Position numbers and translations under genes: made by a program. This document shows, in pieces, positions 54,166 to 62,049 of a stretch of 64,000 nucleotides of DNA; the first letter of the stretch is position 1; each line of letters starts with the position of its first letter. Origin of the DNA: Alphaproteobacteria bacterium (lineage in GTDB: Bacteria; Pseudomonadota; Alphaproteobacteria; UBA6615); contig JANQOE010000021.1 in NCBI GenBank assembly GCA_028279245.1, positions 1 to 64,000 of the forward strand. The letters run 5' to 3'. The notes beneath the pieces were generated by a model that worked only from the letters and a program-made list of their open reading frames with translations, had not been told where the DNA came from and ran no database searches.

Positions 54166-54183
54166 AGTTCTATCTAAACCAGC

Positions 54184-54198
54184 TTAGGGTTTCGTTAG
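54184..54198 (+). promoter_or_regulatory. Weak CtrA-like box upstream of flagellin 1
   Basis: TTAG-GGTTTCG-TTAG has the N7 spacing with one A-to-G change in each half-site. It lies 110 bases before the flagellin 1 ATG. No sigma-54 site was found for this gene. The repeated TTAG might instead be a direct-repeat operator. Confidence 0.35.
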
Positions 54199-54212
54199 GA
54201 CTCCGAACCTAC

Positions 54213-54299
54213 CCTCCATTCTGCATGCCGATGTCCGCGCAAGAAGTGTGGGCGGCTGCCGGGGCAGGAAGCTCCGCACATCACCCTTCAGAATGGAGG
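54213..54299 (+). promoter_or_regulatory. Long-range inverted repeat in the flagellin 1 leader sequestering the ribosome binding site
   Basis: CCTCCATTCTG (54213-54223) and CAGAATGGAGG (54289-54299) are perfect 11-base inverted repeats, 65 bases apart. The second arm contains the Shine-Dalgarno core GGAGG, 8 bases from the ATG at 54308. If transcription starts upstream of 54213, the mRNA could hide the ribosome binding site. The exposed GGA motifs could bind CsrA, encoded in the same locus. Confidence 0.6.
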
Positions 54300-54307
54300 A
54301 GCCAGGT

Positions 54308-55150
54308 ATGGCTGAGATTACCCTTAATGCAGCGGTTCGCTCGAACCTGCTGAACCTCGCATCCACTCAAAAACTTGTCGATCAGACCCAGAACCGGTTG
54401 GCCACTGGCTTGAAGATCGCCAGCCCAGTCGACGGCGCCCGGAAGTTCTTCGAAGCCAAGTCACTGTCCGACCGCGCGTCGGACTTCGGCGACCGAAAAG
54501 ACGGCATTGATCAGGCCATCAGCCAGGTGAAAGTCGCCCTCGAAACGGTCGACGCCATCGACTCCCTCGTCAACCAGCTCAAGGGTCTGGCCATTAGTGC
54601 CAAGTCCGCGTCCGGTTCCGAGCTGGCCTCGATCGTCAGCCAGTACAATGAACTCCGTACCCAGATCAACAATCTGGCCGCGGATGCCGAGTACCAAGGT
54701 CTGAACCTGACCAACAGCTCCAGCAGCTCTCTTAGCGTGTCTTTCGGGACGCTGACCAGCAGCCAGCTGACCATCACCGGTCAGAACCTGACGGCTGGCA
54801 GTGCAGCTGGTCTGTCGCTCAATGCGGCCGGTACAGCCGGCGGCGCCGTAGGCTCGTTCACCAACTCCGCCAACATCGACTCTGCTATCTCAGAGCTCGA
54901 CTCGGCGATCACCACCCTTCGCGGTGCGGCTTCAACGCTCGGTTCGAACGTCGCGCTGTTGCAAACACGTCTGGACTTCACCAGCACCTATGTGAACGCT
55001 CTCGAAGAAGGTAGTTCCAAGCTCACGCTTGCGGACATCAATGAAGAGGGTGCGAACCTGGTGGCGTTGCAGACCCGGCAGCAGTTGGGCATCTCGTCCC
55101 TGGCCTTCGCCGGTCAGTCCGAGCAGTCCGTCCTGTCGCTGTTCAGATAA
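54308..55150 (+). CDS. Flagellin 1
   Basis: 280 residues from the ATG at 54308 (MAEITLNAAVRSNLLNLASTQKLVDQTQNRLATGLKIASPVDGARKFFEAKSLSDRASD); the longer frame is non-coding leader. It has only conserved D0/D1 domains and no variable D2/D3, giving a short flagellin. The C-terminus LTLADINEEGANLVALQTRQQLGISSLAFAGQSEQSVLSLFR is typical. It is the most divergent of the four flagellins here. An intrinsic terminator follows. Exported by the flagellar secretion system and polymerised in the filament. Confidence 0.95.
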   Translation: MAEITLNAAVRSNLLNLASTQKLVDQTQNRLATGLKIASPVDGARKFFEAKSLSDRASDFGDRKDGIDQAISQVKVALETVDAIDSLVNQLKGLAISAKSASGSELASIVSQYNELRTQINNLAADAEYQGLNLTNSSSSSLSVSFGTLTSSQLTITGQNLTAGSAAGLSLNAAGTAGGAVGSFTNSANIDSAISELDSAITTLRGAASTLGSNVALLQTRLDFTSTYVNALEEGSSKLTLADINEEGANLVALQTRQQLGISSLAFAGQSEQSVLSLFR

Positions 55151-55172
55151 GAATCAGAACGCCGAACTCGGA

Positions 55173-55201
55173 GGGGGCCGCTTTGGCCCCCTTTTTCTTT
55201 T
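55173..55201 (+). terminator. Rho-independent terminator of flagellin 1
   Basis: GGGGGCC (55173-55179), loop GCTTT, GGCCCCC (55185-55191), then TTTTTCTTTT. The 7-bp GC stem and T-tract form a strong terminator, 22 bases after the flagellin stop. Confidence 0.9.
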
Positions 55202-55266
55202 ACGAGATCCTTAACCAAATCCCAGCAGATATCGGTCTCAGCCCACAATCAGCGGAGACCAAGACA

Positions 55267-55986
55267 ATGCTTGTGGTGGCGTCAGCCCGTAAAGGCCTTC
55301 TCGATTGCCTGCCAAACCAGTCTGTGGTCGCCGAGATCGGCGTTGCTGTAGGGGATTTCTCTCAAGAGATTCTTATCAGAACACTGCCCAGCAAGCTTCA
55401 CTTGATCGACCCCTGGCTGCACCAGGGTCGGAAGGACTACCAAGACGACCCAAATAACGTACCGCAGGCAGAAGCCGACCAAAGATATCGAGACGTGTGC
55501 AAACGATTTGGGAGCCATGTTGAAGCGGGCCGAGTAGAGATCCATCGCACATTTTCTGGCGAGATCGTCAGTCGTTTCGATGACGCATACTTTGATTGGA
55601 TATACATTGACGCTCTTCACACCTACGAGGGATGCCTCGCGGATCTACGCCAGTATGACCAGAAGGTTCAGCCGGATGGATTCATTTGCGGACATGACTA
55701 CGCCAATCATCGCACCGCCAAAAAAATGAATTTCGGCGTTGTTGAAGCTGTAAACGAGTTTGTCCGCGACACAGGCTACGAGTTAGCCTTTCTCAGCTAC
55801 GAACCATACCCAACGTACATCATCTCCAAAGACCCAAAGAGCCAGCGGCATCACGAGTTGGTGACGGAAACCCGCAAGCAGCACGTGCCCCTAGTGGAGA
55901 TTGAGGCCGCCGAGCAAAGGAGCTTCCAGCACGTCTTCGTAACCCATGTCGACGGTACCGAGAGCTTTCACTACCGCTTTAGCTAG
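55267..55986 (+). CDS. Class I SAM-dependent methyltransferase
   Basis: 239 residues from the ATG at 55267; the earlier frame start at 55183 lies inside the terminator hairpin and is rejected. Motif I is VVAEIGVAVGDFSQEI. The DWIYIDALHTYEGCLADLRQYDQKVQPDGFICGHDY segment is typical of Methyltransf_24-type enzymes, which often modify sugars or small hydroxylated groups. Codon use is visibly less GC-rich than its neighbours, suggesting later acquisition. It sits between two flagellin genes. Methylation of flagellin or of its glycan is a plausible role. Confidence 0.85.
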   Translation: MLVVASARKGLLDCLPNQSVVAEIGVAVGDFSQEILIRTLPSKLHLIDPWLHQGRKDYQDDPNNVPQAEADQRYRDVCKRFGSHVEAGRVEIHRTFSGEIVSRFDDAYFDWIYIDALHTYEGCLADLRQYDQKVQPDGFICGHDYANHRTAKKMNFGVVEAVNEFVRDTGYELAFLSYEPYPTYIISKDPKSQRHHELVTETRKQHVPLVEIEAAEQRSFQHVFVTHVDGTESFHYRFS

Positions 55987-55997
55987 GGCGCATTTCG

Positions 55998-56843
55998 CTA
56001 GTTAAAGAGCTGCAGCACCGCCTGTTCGGCCTGACCGGCGAAAGCGAGCGCTGAAATACCCAGCTGCTGGCGGGTCTGCAGCGCAACAAGGTTAGCGCCC
56101 TCTTCATTGACGTCAGCGAGTGTCAACTTGGCGGCGCCCTCTTCCAGGTTATTTATGTAAGAACCGGTGAAATCCAGCCGGGTCTGCAGCAAGGCGACTC
56201 GTGACCCGAGCGCCTGTGCATGGCCGCGCAGCGTGCTAATAGCTGTGTTCAACTCAGTGATTGCCGAGTCGATGTTGGCGGCGTTCGTGAAAGTTCCCAC
56301 CGCGCCCCCGGCGGTGCCTGCCGCATTGATGCTCAGACCGCTCACGGAATGCGCCATCATGTTCAGCCCTTGGATGACCAAGATGCTGGCCGTACTGGTA
56401 CTGAATTCAACGCTCAGGCTGGAACCCGTACTGTTGACCAGGTTAACGCCTTGGTAACTCGCATCGTCGGCCAGGTTGTCGATCTGACTGCGCAGTTCAT
56501 TGTACTGGTCAACGATTGCCGTCAGCTCCGTCCCGGTCGCCGACTTGGCGCTGATCGCCAAGCCCTTCATTTGCTTAACCAAGGTGTCAATCGATTCGGC
56601 AGCATCGAGGGTCACCTTCACGGCGTTTATCGCCTGATTGATCCCATCCTTCTTCTCGGCAATGTCCGACGCCCGATCGGTCAGGGCCTTCGCCTCGAAG
56701 AACGACAGGGGATCGTCGAGCGGAGACGCAACCCGCAACCCCGTCGCCAACCTATTCTGGGTCCGTGAGATCAGATCTTGCGTACCCTGAAGCGACAGCA
56801 GGTTAGCGCGCACGGAGGCGGTAAGCGTGACATCGTCGGCCAT
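55998..56843 (-). CDS. Flagellin 2 (minus strand)
   Basis: 281 residues, MADDVTLTASVRANLLSLQGTQDLISRTQNRLATGLRVASPLDDPLSFFEAKALTDRASDIAEKK. It has D0/D1 domains only. It is closely related to flagellins 3 and 4 and ends QAVLQLFN. It is divergently transcribed from flagellin 3 and has its own perfect sigma-54 promoter. Its stop is 11 bases from the convergent methyltransferase stop. Confidence 0.95.
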   Translation of the reverse strand: MADDVTLTASVRANLLSLQGTQDLISRTQNRLATGLRVASPLDDPLSFFEAKALTDRASDIAEKKDGINQAINAVKVTLDAAESIDTLVKQMKGLAISAKSATGTELTAIVDQYNELRSQIDNLADDASYQGVNLVNSTGSSLSVEFSTSTASILVIQGLNMMAHSVSGLSINAAGTAGGAVGTFTNAANIDSAITELNTAISTLRGHAQALGSRVALLQTRLDFTGSYINNLEEGAAKLTLADVNEEGANLVALQTRQQLGISALAFAGQAEQAVLQLFN

Positions 56844-56877
56844 CGTTGTCCTCTTCTTCCAACGTGACCCACATAAA

Positions 56878-56892
56878 GCAACAAGCGTGCCA
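56878..56892 (-). promoter_or_regulatory. Sigma-54 promoter of flagellin 2
   Basis: Read on the minus strand: TGGCAC-GCTTG-TTGC, an exact consensus. The predicted start near 56866 gives a 23-base leader carrying GAAGAAGAGG as the ribosome binding site. Confidence 0.88.
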
Positions 56893-57156
56893 CCATATTA
56901 TCAAGGGATTTCATATGGTTATGTGAAACTCGGATACGGGGCACCCGGCACATCCTACCGCCGCCGCGCCTGAAAAGCGCAGAGAATGCCTAGCGGCCCT
57001 CTTTCCTCGACCCCGTCGGCACACCCTGGCGATAAAAGCCTGGTCAACCTGCGCTCGGCAGCAATTGCCGGGAACCGGCAGCAGGAGCACCAAAGCTCCT
57101 CCAAGCCGACGCCCAGAGACGACTGCAACCTGTTGAAAAAACGGAGATCTTGAGAC

Positions 57157-57171
57157 TGGCACGGCCATTGC
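57157..57171 (+). promoter_or_regulatory. Sigma-54 promoter of flagellin 3
   Basis: TGGCAC-GGCCA-TTGC matches the -24/-12 consensus exactly. The predicted start near 57183 leaves a leader of about 50 bases to the flagellin 3 ATG. Confidence 0.88.
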
Positions 57172-57232
57172 AGCACCGGGTTTCGAGTTATCTGCCCCAT
57201 GAACCGGGCGTTGAGAACCAAGAGGTGCCGAA

Positions 57233-58078
57233 ATGGCCAATGACGTCACATTGACAGCGGCGGTTCGTTCGAACCTGTTGTCGCTGCAGAACACGTCCGA
57301 CTTGATTGCTCGGACGCAGAACCGGCTATCGACCGGCCTGCGCATCGCGTCTCCGTTGGACGACGGCCGCGCCTTTTTCGAAGCGAAGGCGTTGACCGAT
57401 CGCGCCGCCGACATCGCGGAAAAGAAGGACGGCATCGACCAAGCCATCAACTCGGTCAAGGTCACCCTCGAGGCTGTCGAGTCCATCGACAACCTGATCA
57501 AGCAAATGAAGGGTCTGGCCACCGGCGCGAAATCCGCCACCGGCACGGAGCTGGCCGCAATCGTTGACCAATACAACGAGCTGCGCGCCCAGGTCGACGC
57601 CCTGGCGAACGACGCCAGCTATCAAGGCGTCAACCTGGTGAACAGCACCGGCAACAGCCTGACCGTTGAGTTCAGCACCAACACCGCCAGTGTCCTGACC
57701 ATCCAAGGCGTCAACATCCAGGCACACTCGGTCAACGGCCTCAGCATCAATGCGGCCGGCACCGCCGGTGGTGCCGTTGGCACCTTCACCAATATCGCCA
57801 ATATCGACTCGGCGATTGGCGAAATAGACACGGCCATCGCGACCCTGCGCGGCCACGCCCAGGCGCTCGGTTCCCGCGTTGCTTTGCTCCAGACCCGGCT
57901 CGATTTCACCGACTCCTACGTGAACAACCTGGAAGAAGGTGCCGGCAAGCTGACCCTCGCCGACATCAACGAAGAGGGCGCCAACCTCGTCGCGTTGCAG
58001 ACCAGACAGCAGCTCGGCATCTCCGCGCTCGCCTTCGCCGGTCAAGCAGAGCAGGCCGTCCTACAGCTATTCCAGTAA
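57233..58078 (+). CDS. Flagellin 3
   Basis: 281 residues, MANDVTLTAAVRSNLLSLQNTSDLIARTQNRLSTGLRIASPLDDGRAFFEAKALTDRAADIAEKK. It has D0/D1 only and ends QAVLQLFQ. By reading, it differs from flagellin 4 at only three residues (two T-to-S changes at AT-G-TE versus AS-G-SE and A-to-S in RAQVD versus RSQVD). It has a perfect sigma-54 promoter. A 25-base leader block before the ATG (TTGAGAACC.A.AG..TGCCGAA) is shared with flagellin 4. Confidence 0.96.
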   Translation: MANDVTLTAAVRSNLLSLQNTSDLIARTQNRLSTGLRIASPLDDGRAFFEAKALTDRAADIAEKKDGIDQAINSVKVTLEAVESIDNLIKQMKGLATGAKSATGTELAAIVDQYNELRAQVDALANDASYQGVNLVNSTGNSLTVEFSTNTASVLTIQGVNIQAHSVNGLSINAAGTAGGAVGTFTNIANIDSAIGEIDTAIATLRGHAQALGSRVALLQTRLDFTDSYVNNLEEGAGKLTLADINEEGANLVALQTRQQLGISALAFAGQAEQAVLQLFQ

Positions 58079-58206
58079 CGGACACAGCCTCCAAACCGTT
58101 GAGCCTCAGAACATAGTGCGCTGAGCAACGATCAATGGCCGGCTCGACGAACAGAGACTGGGGTCCGGAAGAGTGGACCAAGAATTGAGAACCGAAGGAT
58201 GCCGAA

Positions 58207-59052
58207 ATGGCCAATGACGTCACATTGACAGCGGCGGTTCGCTCGAACCTATTGTCGCTGCAGAACACCTCCGACTTGATTGCTCGGACACAGAACCGGC
58301 TGTCGACCGGCCTGCGCATCGCCTCTCCTTTGGACGACGGCCGCGCCTTCTTCGAAGCCAAGGCGTTGACCGACCGTGCGGCTGATATCGCGGAAAAGAA
58401 GGACGGCATCGATCAAGCCATCAACTCGGTCAAAGTCACCCTTGAGGCTGTCGAATCCATCGACAATCTCATCAAACAGATGAAGGGTCTGGCCACCGGC
58501 GCGAAATCCGCCTCCGGGTCTGAACTGGCCGCAATCGTTGACCAATACAATGAGCTGCGCTCGCAAGTTGATGCCCTGGCGAACGATGCCAGCTACCAAG
58601 GCGTGAACCTGGTGAACAGCACCGGCAACAGCCTGACGGTCGAGTTCAGCACGAACACCGCCAGCGTCTTGACCATCCAAGGCGTCAACATCCAAGCGCA
58701 CTCGGTCAACGGCCTCAGCATCAACGCTGCCGGCACGGCAGGTGGCGCCGTCGGCACCTTCACCAATATCGCCAACATCGACTCGGCGATCGGAGAGATA
58801 GACACGGCAATTGCCACCCTGCGCGGCCACGCCCAGGCGCTGGGTTCCCGCGTCGCTTTGCTGCAAACCCGACTCGATTTCACCGACTCCTACGTGAACA
58901 ACCTGGAAGAAGGTGCCGGCAAGCTGACCCTGGCCGACATCAACGAAGAGGGCGCCAACCTCGTCGCACTGCAGACCAGACAGCAGCTCGGCATCTCGGC
59001 CCTGGCCTTCGCCGGTCAGGCGGAACAGGCCGTCCTCCAGCTATTCCAGTAG
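58207..59052 (+). CDS. Flagellin 4 (tandem duplicate of flagellin 3)
   Basis: 281 residues. Nearly identical to flagellin 3 in protein, but with many synonymous base differences, so the duplication is not recent or the copies are under strong constraint. No separate sigma-54 site was found in the 128-base gap, so it may be read from the flagellin 3 promoter or from an unrecognised one. The conserved leader block TTGAGAACCGAAGGATGCCGAA directly precedes the ATG. Confidence 0.96.
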   Translation: MANDVTLTAAVRSNLLSLQNTSDLIARTQNRLSTGLRIASPLDDGRAFFEAKALTDRAADIAEKKDGIDQAINSVKVTLEAVESIDNLIKQMKGLATGAKSASGSELAAIVDQYNELRSQVDALANDASYQGVNLVNSTGNSLTVEFSTNTASVLTIQGVNIQAHSVNGLSINAAGTAGGAVGTFTNIANIDSAIGEIDTAIATLRGHAQALGSRVALLQTRLDFTDSYVNNLEEGAGKLTLADINEEGANLVALQTRQQLGISALAFAGQAEQAVLQLFQ

Positions 59053-59066
59053 CCACCAGGACGCAG

Positions 59067-59081
59067 TTAGCGAACGGTTAA
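59067..59081 (+). promoter_or_regulatory. Near-consensus CtrA-type box upstream of the GT41-like gene
   Basis: TTAG-CGAACGG-TTAA has correct N7 spacing with one mismatch in the first half-site. It lies 23-37 bases before the ATG at 59104, close enough that CtrA could also act as a repressor. Confidence 0.5.
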
Positions 59082-59103
59082 ACGAGCCATCATAGCTTCA
59101 TCG

Positions 59104-61038
59104 ATGATGGACCACCTCGCCACCGCCAACAGTCTCGTGCCAAAACTTCTGCGGGCGGCCCGCGCCAGCCTTGATGCCGACCGCCACGCTGACGCAATCA
59201 GGAGGTGCGAACAGGCACTCCAGGGCGATCCGAACTGCACCGACGCCATGCTCCTGCTGGGTCTCGTCAGTTTCGAGATGGAACGGCCGGCCCAGGCCCT
59301 CACCTTTCTCGATCAGGCCCACGCCCGTGCGCCGACATCGCGCGAATACGCCGACGCACTGGCCACGGTTCACACGCGGATCGGCAACCTCAACGAGGGA
59401 CTTTTCTACGCAAAGCTGGCCACCACCCTCGAGCCGAACCCTCAGACCAGCGAACTCATCCCCCCGCGCTTCTCGAACTTCTTCATGAGTGTCGAAAAGG
59501 CGCAGCCCTTTCGCTTCCGCGGCCGCGCCGAATTCCTGGCCGCCCACGGCTATGCGAAAGAAACGATCGACGCCTGCGAAAAGCAGCTCGAACTCACGCC
59601 GGATGATTCTGAGACACACCGCCTGCTCGCCCGTGCCACCCGCCTTGACGGCCAGATTGCCCGGGCGATAGCGATCGGCCACGCACTGGTAGCGGCGGAA
59701 CCCGACAACCGCGATGACCGCATCGAACTGGCCCGCGCCCTTAGCGCCAACGGACTGTTCGACGAGGCAACGGCCGCTTTCGAGTACGTTCAGTATCGCT
59801 GGGGTGACGACCCGGAGCTCGCCTCGGAGCAACTATCAAACATGCTGTGCAAACCCACCACCAAGCACAGCGAGATTGACGCAGCCCACGCAGCCCACGC
59901 AGCCCACGCAGCCCACGCAGCCCACGCAGCCTGGCGGGCAGCTTCACCGCCCGGCGTCAACCCGACCTTCGCCAACGCGCCGGACCCCGAACGCCCGCTC
60001 CGCATCGCGTATCTAAACCGGTCATTCGCGCCAACGTCATGGAGCGAGCTGGTCGCGCCGGCGATTTGCGGTCACCGCCGTCAAGGCAACGATGTCTACA
60101 TCTACACCGAGGATCCGGGCGACAACCTGCTCGGCGAGCGCATTCGCAGCCAGGTCACCAAGTGGACCGATATGAATGGCATCGACCCGGAGACAGCAGC
60201 CGAGATCCTGCGTGGCGATCGCATCGATGTCGTCGTCGACCTGACGGGCCACGGCATCGGCAGCCGGCGGACAACGCTGGCCCACCAGCCGGCACCGGTC
60301 AGCTTCGCCTGGCTTCCCGAACCGCTGTTGGAACCGGGCGCCGTCGATCACGCCTACCCGTCCTCAGACCCGTCAAGTCGTCCCCTATTCGCGCCATTCG
60401 TCGAACCAGGGGTCTGTCCCGAAGTGAACGAACTGCCGGCGTCACGCACAGGTCAGGTCACCTTCGGCGCCAACCTCGATCTCAACAGCATCGGAGCGAA
60501 CACGGCTTCGGTGTGGGCTCTCGTCCTTAACACCGTCGAAAACTCCCGACTATTGATCGGCAACGCGCGTGCGCTGGACGCCAACTGCATCGAACGCTGT
60601 GCCGCCCTGTTCGCACACTATGGCGTTCGGGACCGGGTCGACATCATCAACCTCGAAGACAATTTCCAGAACCGGCATGAATTCTACCATCACGTCGACA
60701 TCGCCTTGGATGGCTATCCGCTGAGTGATCTGGCCGAGCTCCACAGCGCGTTGTGGATGGGTGTACCGGTCCTCTCATTGGCGGGACGCGACCAGGGTGT
60801 CGGGTGTCAGACACTGAACGCCCTGGAAGCAGCGGAATGGACGGGCGCGACCCCAATGGAGTACGCGGAAGCGGCGCGAAGGCTGAGCGGCGACCTTACG
60901 GAACTTGCAAAGACTCGCGCCGACCTGCGTCAGCGCCTGAGTGACTCACTGCTGTCCGATGTCCCGTCCTTTGTTCTCGGTCTTGAGAGCGCCTATCGCG
61001 TCGCCTGGCGAGCTTGGTGCCGCTCGGTTGCTAACTAG
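59104..61038 (+). CDS. TPR protein fused to a GT41/OGT-like glycosyltransferase domain
   Basis: 644 residues. TPR-like helices span residues about 1-230. A minisatellite-encoded Ala-Ala-His linker occupies residues 260-276. The C-terminal domain at about 290-640 resembles GT41 (O-GlcNAc transferase/SPINDLY-like): LRIAYLNRSFAPTSWSELVAPAI, DVVVDLTGHGIGSRRTTLAHQPAPVSFAWLPEP with the catalytic-base His near 383, VTFGANLDLNSIGANTASVWALVL and FYHHVDIALDGYPLSDLAELHSALWMGVPVLSL. Several canonical OGT residues differ, so activity is not certain. Its place after the flagellins suggests flagellin glycosylation. Its last 4 bases overlap the convergent gene. Confidence 0.85.
   Translation: MMDHLATANSLVPKLLRAARASLDADRHADAIRRCEQALQGDPNCTDAMLLLGLVSFEMERPAQALTFLDQAHARAPTSREYADALATVHTRIGNLNEGLFYAKLATTLEPNPQTSELIPPRFSNFFMSVEKAQPFRFRGRAEFLAAHGYAKETIDACEKQLELTPDDSETHRLLARATRLDGQIARAIAIGHALVAAEPDNRDDRIELARALSANGLFDEATAAFEYVQYRWGDDPELASEQLSNMLCKPTTKHSEIDAAHAAHAAHAAHAAHAAWRAASPPGVNPTFANAPDPERPLRIAYLNRSFAPTSWSELVAPAICGHRRQGNDVYIYTEDPGDNLLGERIRSQVTKWTDMNGIDPETAAEILRGDRIDVVVDLTGHGIGSRRTTLAHQPAPVSFAWLPEPLLEPGAVDHAYPSSDPSSRPLFAPFVEPGVCPEVNELPASRTGQVTFGANLDLNSIGANTASVWALVLNTVENSRLLIGNARALDANCIERCAALFAHYGVRDRVDIINLEDNFQNRHEFYHHVDIALDGYPLSDLAELHSALWMGVPVLSLAGRDQGVGCQTLNALEAAEWTGATPMEYAEAARRLSGDLTELAKTRADLRQRLSDSLLSDVPSFVLGLESAYRVAWRAWCRSVAN
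59881..59931 (+). repeat. In-frame 9-bp minisatellite (GCAGCCCAC)
   Basis: Five perfect copies plus six bases of a sixth. It encodes Ala-Ala-His repeats between the TPR and glycosyltransferase domains. Unit length is a multiple of three, so copy-number changes would alter linker length without frameshift. Confidence 0.95.
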
Positions 61039-61937
61039 GAAGCGGCAGCCACTGCGGCTTCTTCCCGGAAGTACCGATCGATAACAGTCCAACTGTCGGT
61101 CCAGTTGTGAGTCTTTACCACCAGGCCCACAAACGCCCGCGACGGTCCACTCAAGAAGTGCAGGAAATAACAGTTGTGGAACGCTGTGTTGACGCACAGT
61201 GCACTCATTCTCTTGTCCTGCGCAAACCCCGACACCGCCAGGAACGGATAGGTCTCGATCATCATCGTGTCCCAGATCTTGTTGAACCGCGAATCGAGCG
61301 GGTTCACCAAATCCCGGGAGATCAGATAGTGCGTTAGCGCCATCTGTTCCTTCGAGGTGTGTGGGTTCTCCTGATAGTTCTCATACACATATCGCAGCGC
61401 TTGTCGGTGCGCTTCGTTCTGTTTGAACACCAGTACGCCGGTGTTCATCATCTCGTCATAGTCTAACGGATATCCCCCAAGTTCGAAGAACTTCTGAAAC
61501 GTCGGGTTCTCGATAGCTCGCACCCACGGCGCCTGGTTGTTCTCCCAAACCCGCCGCATACCATTGTCGAAACGCTCGGCATTGGGTTTCTCCGAACCCT
61601 GCCAGGTCACCCCGCCAACCTTGCCTTGTTTGGCCCCCTCCGCGTTCGCAGAAACAATGCAGGGCGCAGTGTGATAGTTAATCAGAATATCGGAATCGAC
61701 CCAAACGACATCCTCATAGTCCTGGGTATCCGGATGCTCCAGGATCATGCACTTCTGCCAATGCGGACTGCGGGCGTAACCGACCCCGCTCTTGTCGATG
61801 TAGTCGTCGATGGAGACAACATCGTAACCGTGCCGTTCACCATAGGCGTGCCAGGTGTCGGCAAAGCTATCCTCCCACATTTTCTTGTATTGCTCGCCGA
61901 TGTTCAGCGTCACCAAAGCCTTGGAGTTCTTCGCCAT
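61035..61937 (-). CDS. Glycosyltransferase with DxD motif (GT8/GT34-like)
   Basis: 300 residues. DSD at residues 81-83 in VVWVDSDILI is the metal/nucleotide-sugar motif. NTGVLVFKQN and NPLDSRFNKIWDT fit GT-A fold galactosyl/xylosyltransferases of GT34 or GT8 type. There is no signal or membrane segment, so it acts in the cytoplasm on a soluble acceptor such as flagellin or a sugar-lipid. It overlaps the convergent GT41-like gene by 4 bases and is divergent from the UXS-like gene. The exact sugar is unknown. Confidence 0.8.
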   Translation of the reverse strand: MAKNSKALVTLNIGEQYKKMWEDSFADTWHAYGERHGYDVVSIDDYIDKSGVGYARSPHWQKCMILEHPDTQDYEDVVWVDSDILINYHTAPCIVSANAEGAKQGKVGGVTWQGSEKPNAERFDNGMRRVWENNQAPWVRAIENPTFQKFFELGGYPLDYDEMMNTGVLVFKQNEAHRQALRYVYENYQENPHTSKEQMALTHYLISRDLVNPLDSRFNKIWDTMMIETYPFLAVSGFAQDKRMSALCVNTAFHNCYFLHFLSGPSRAFVGLVVKTHNWTDSWTVIDRYFREEAAVAAAS

Positions 61938-61988
61938 ATCGCTACCGCATGGGGTCGTTTGGTAAACTTTTACTAAGAAGCCTGGAAG

Positions 61989-62003
61989 TTAAGGGAGCCT
62001 TAA
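61989..62003. promoter_or_regulatory. Perfect CtrA-type box between the glycosyltransferase and UXS-like genes
   Basis: TTAA-GGGAGCC-TTAA is an exact TTAA-N7-TTAA match. It lies 52 bases upstream of the minus-strand glycosyltransferase and 47 bases upstream of the epimerase, so either or both could be controlled. Confidence 0.7.
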
Positions 62004-62049
62004 GCCAGCGCGGGCGACCCTGTAGGAGTCTTCCATTCCGAGGTCCCGC

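Larger units (their letters stand above)
56844..57232. other. Divergent flagellin promoter region
   Basis: This 389-base gap between flagellin 2 (minus) and flagellin 3 (plus) holds two sigma-54 promoters, one for each direction (56878-56892 minus; 57157-57171 plus). Enhancer-binding sites for a FlbD/FleQ-like activator would be expected between them but no repeated motif was clearly recognised. Frames through it on either strand look like GC-driven noise. Confidence 0.7.

Noticed and set aside
56911-57576. 221-codon minus-strand frame across the flagellin promoter region
   Set aside because: It is antisense to flagellin 3 for most of its length and spans both sigma-54 promoters; it has no protein-like features.
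59881-59931. CRISPR-like short repeats
   Set aside because: The units are 9 bp with no spacers and are in frame within a coding region, so this is a coding minisatellite.
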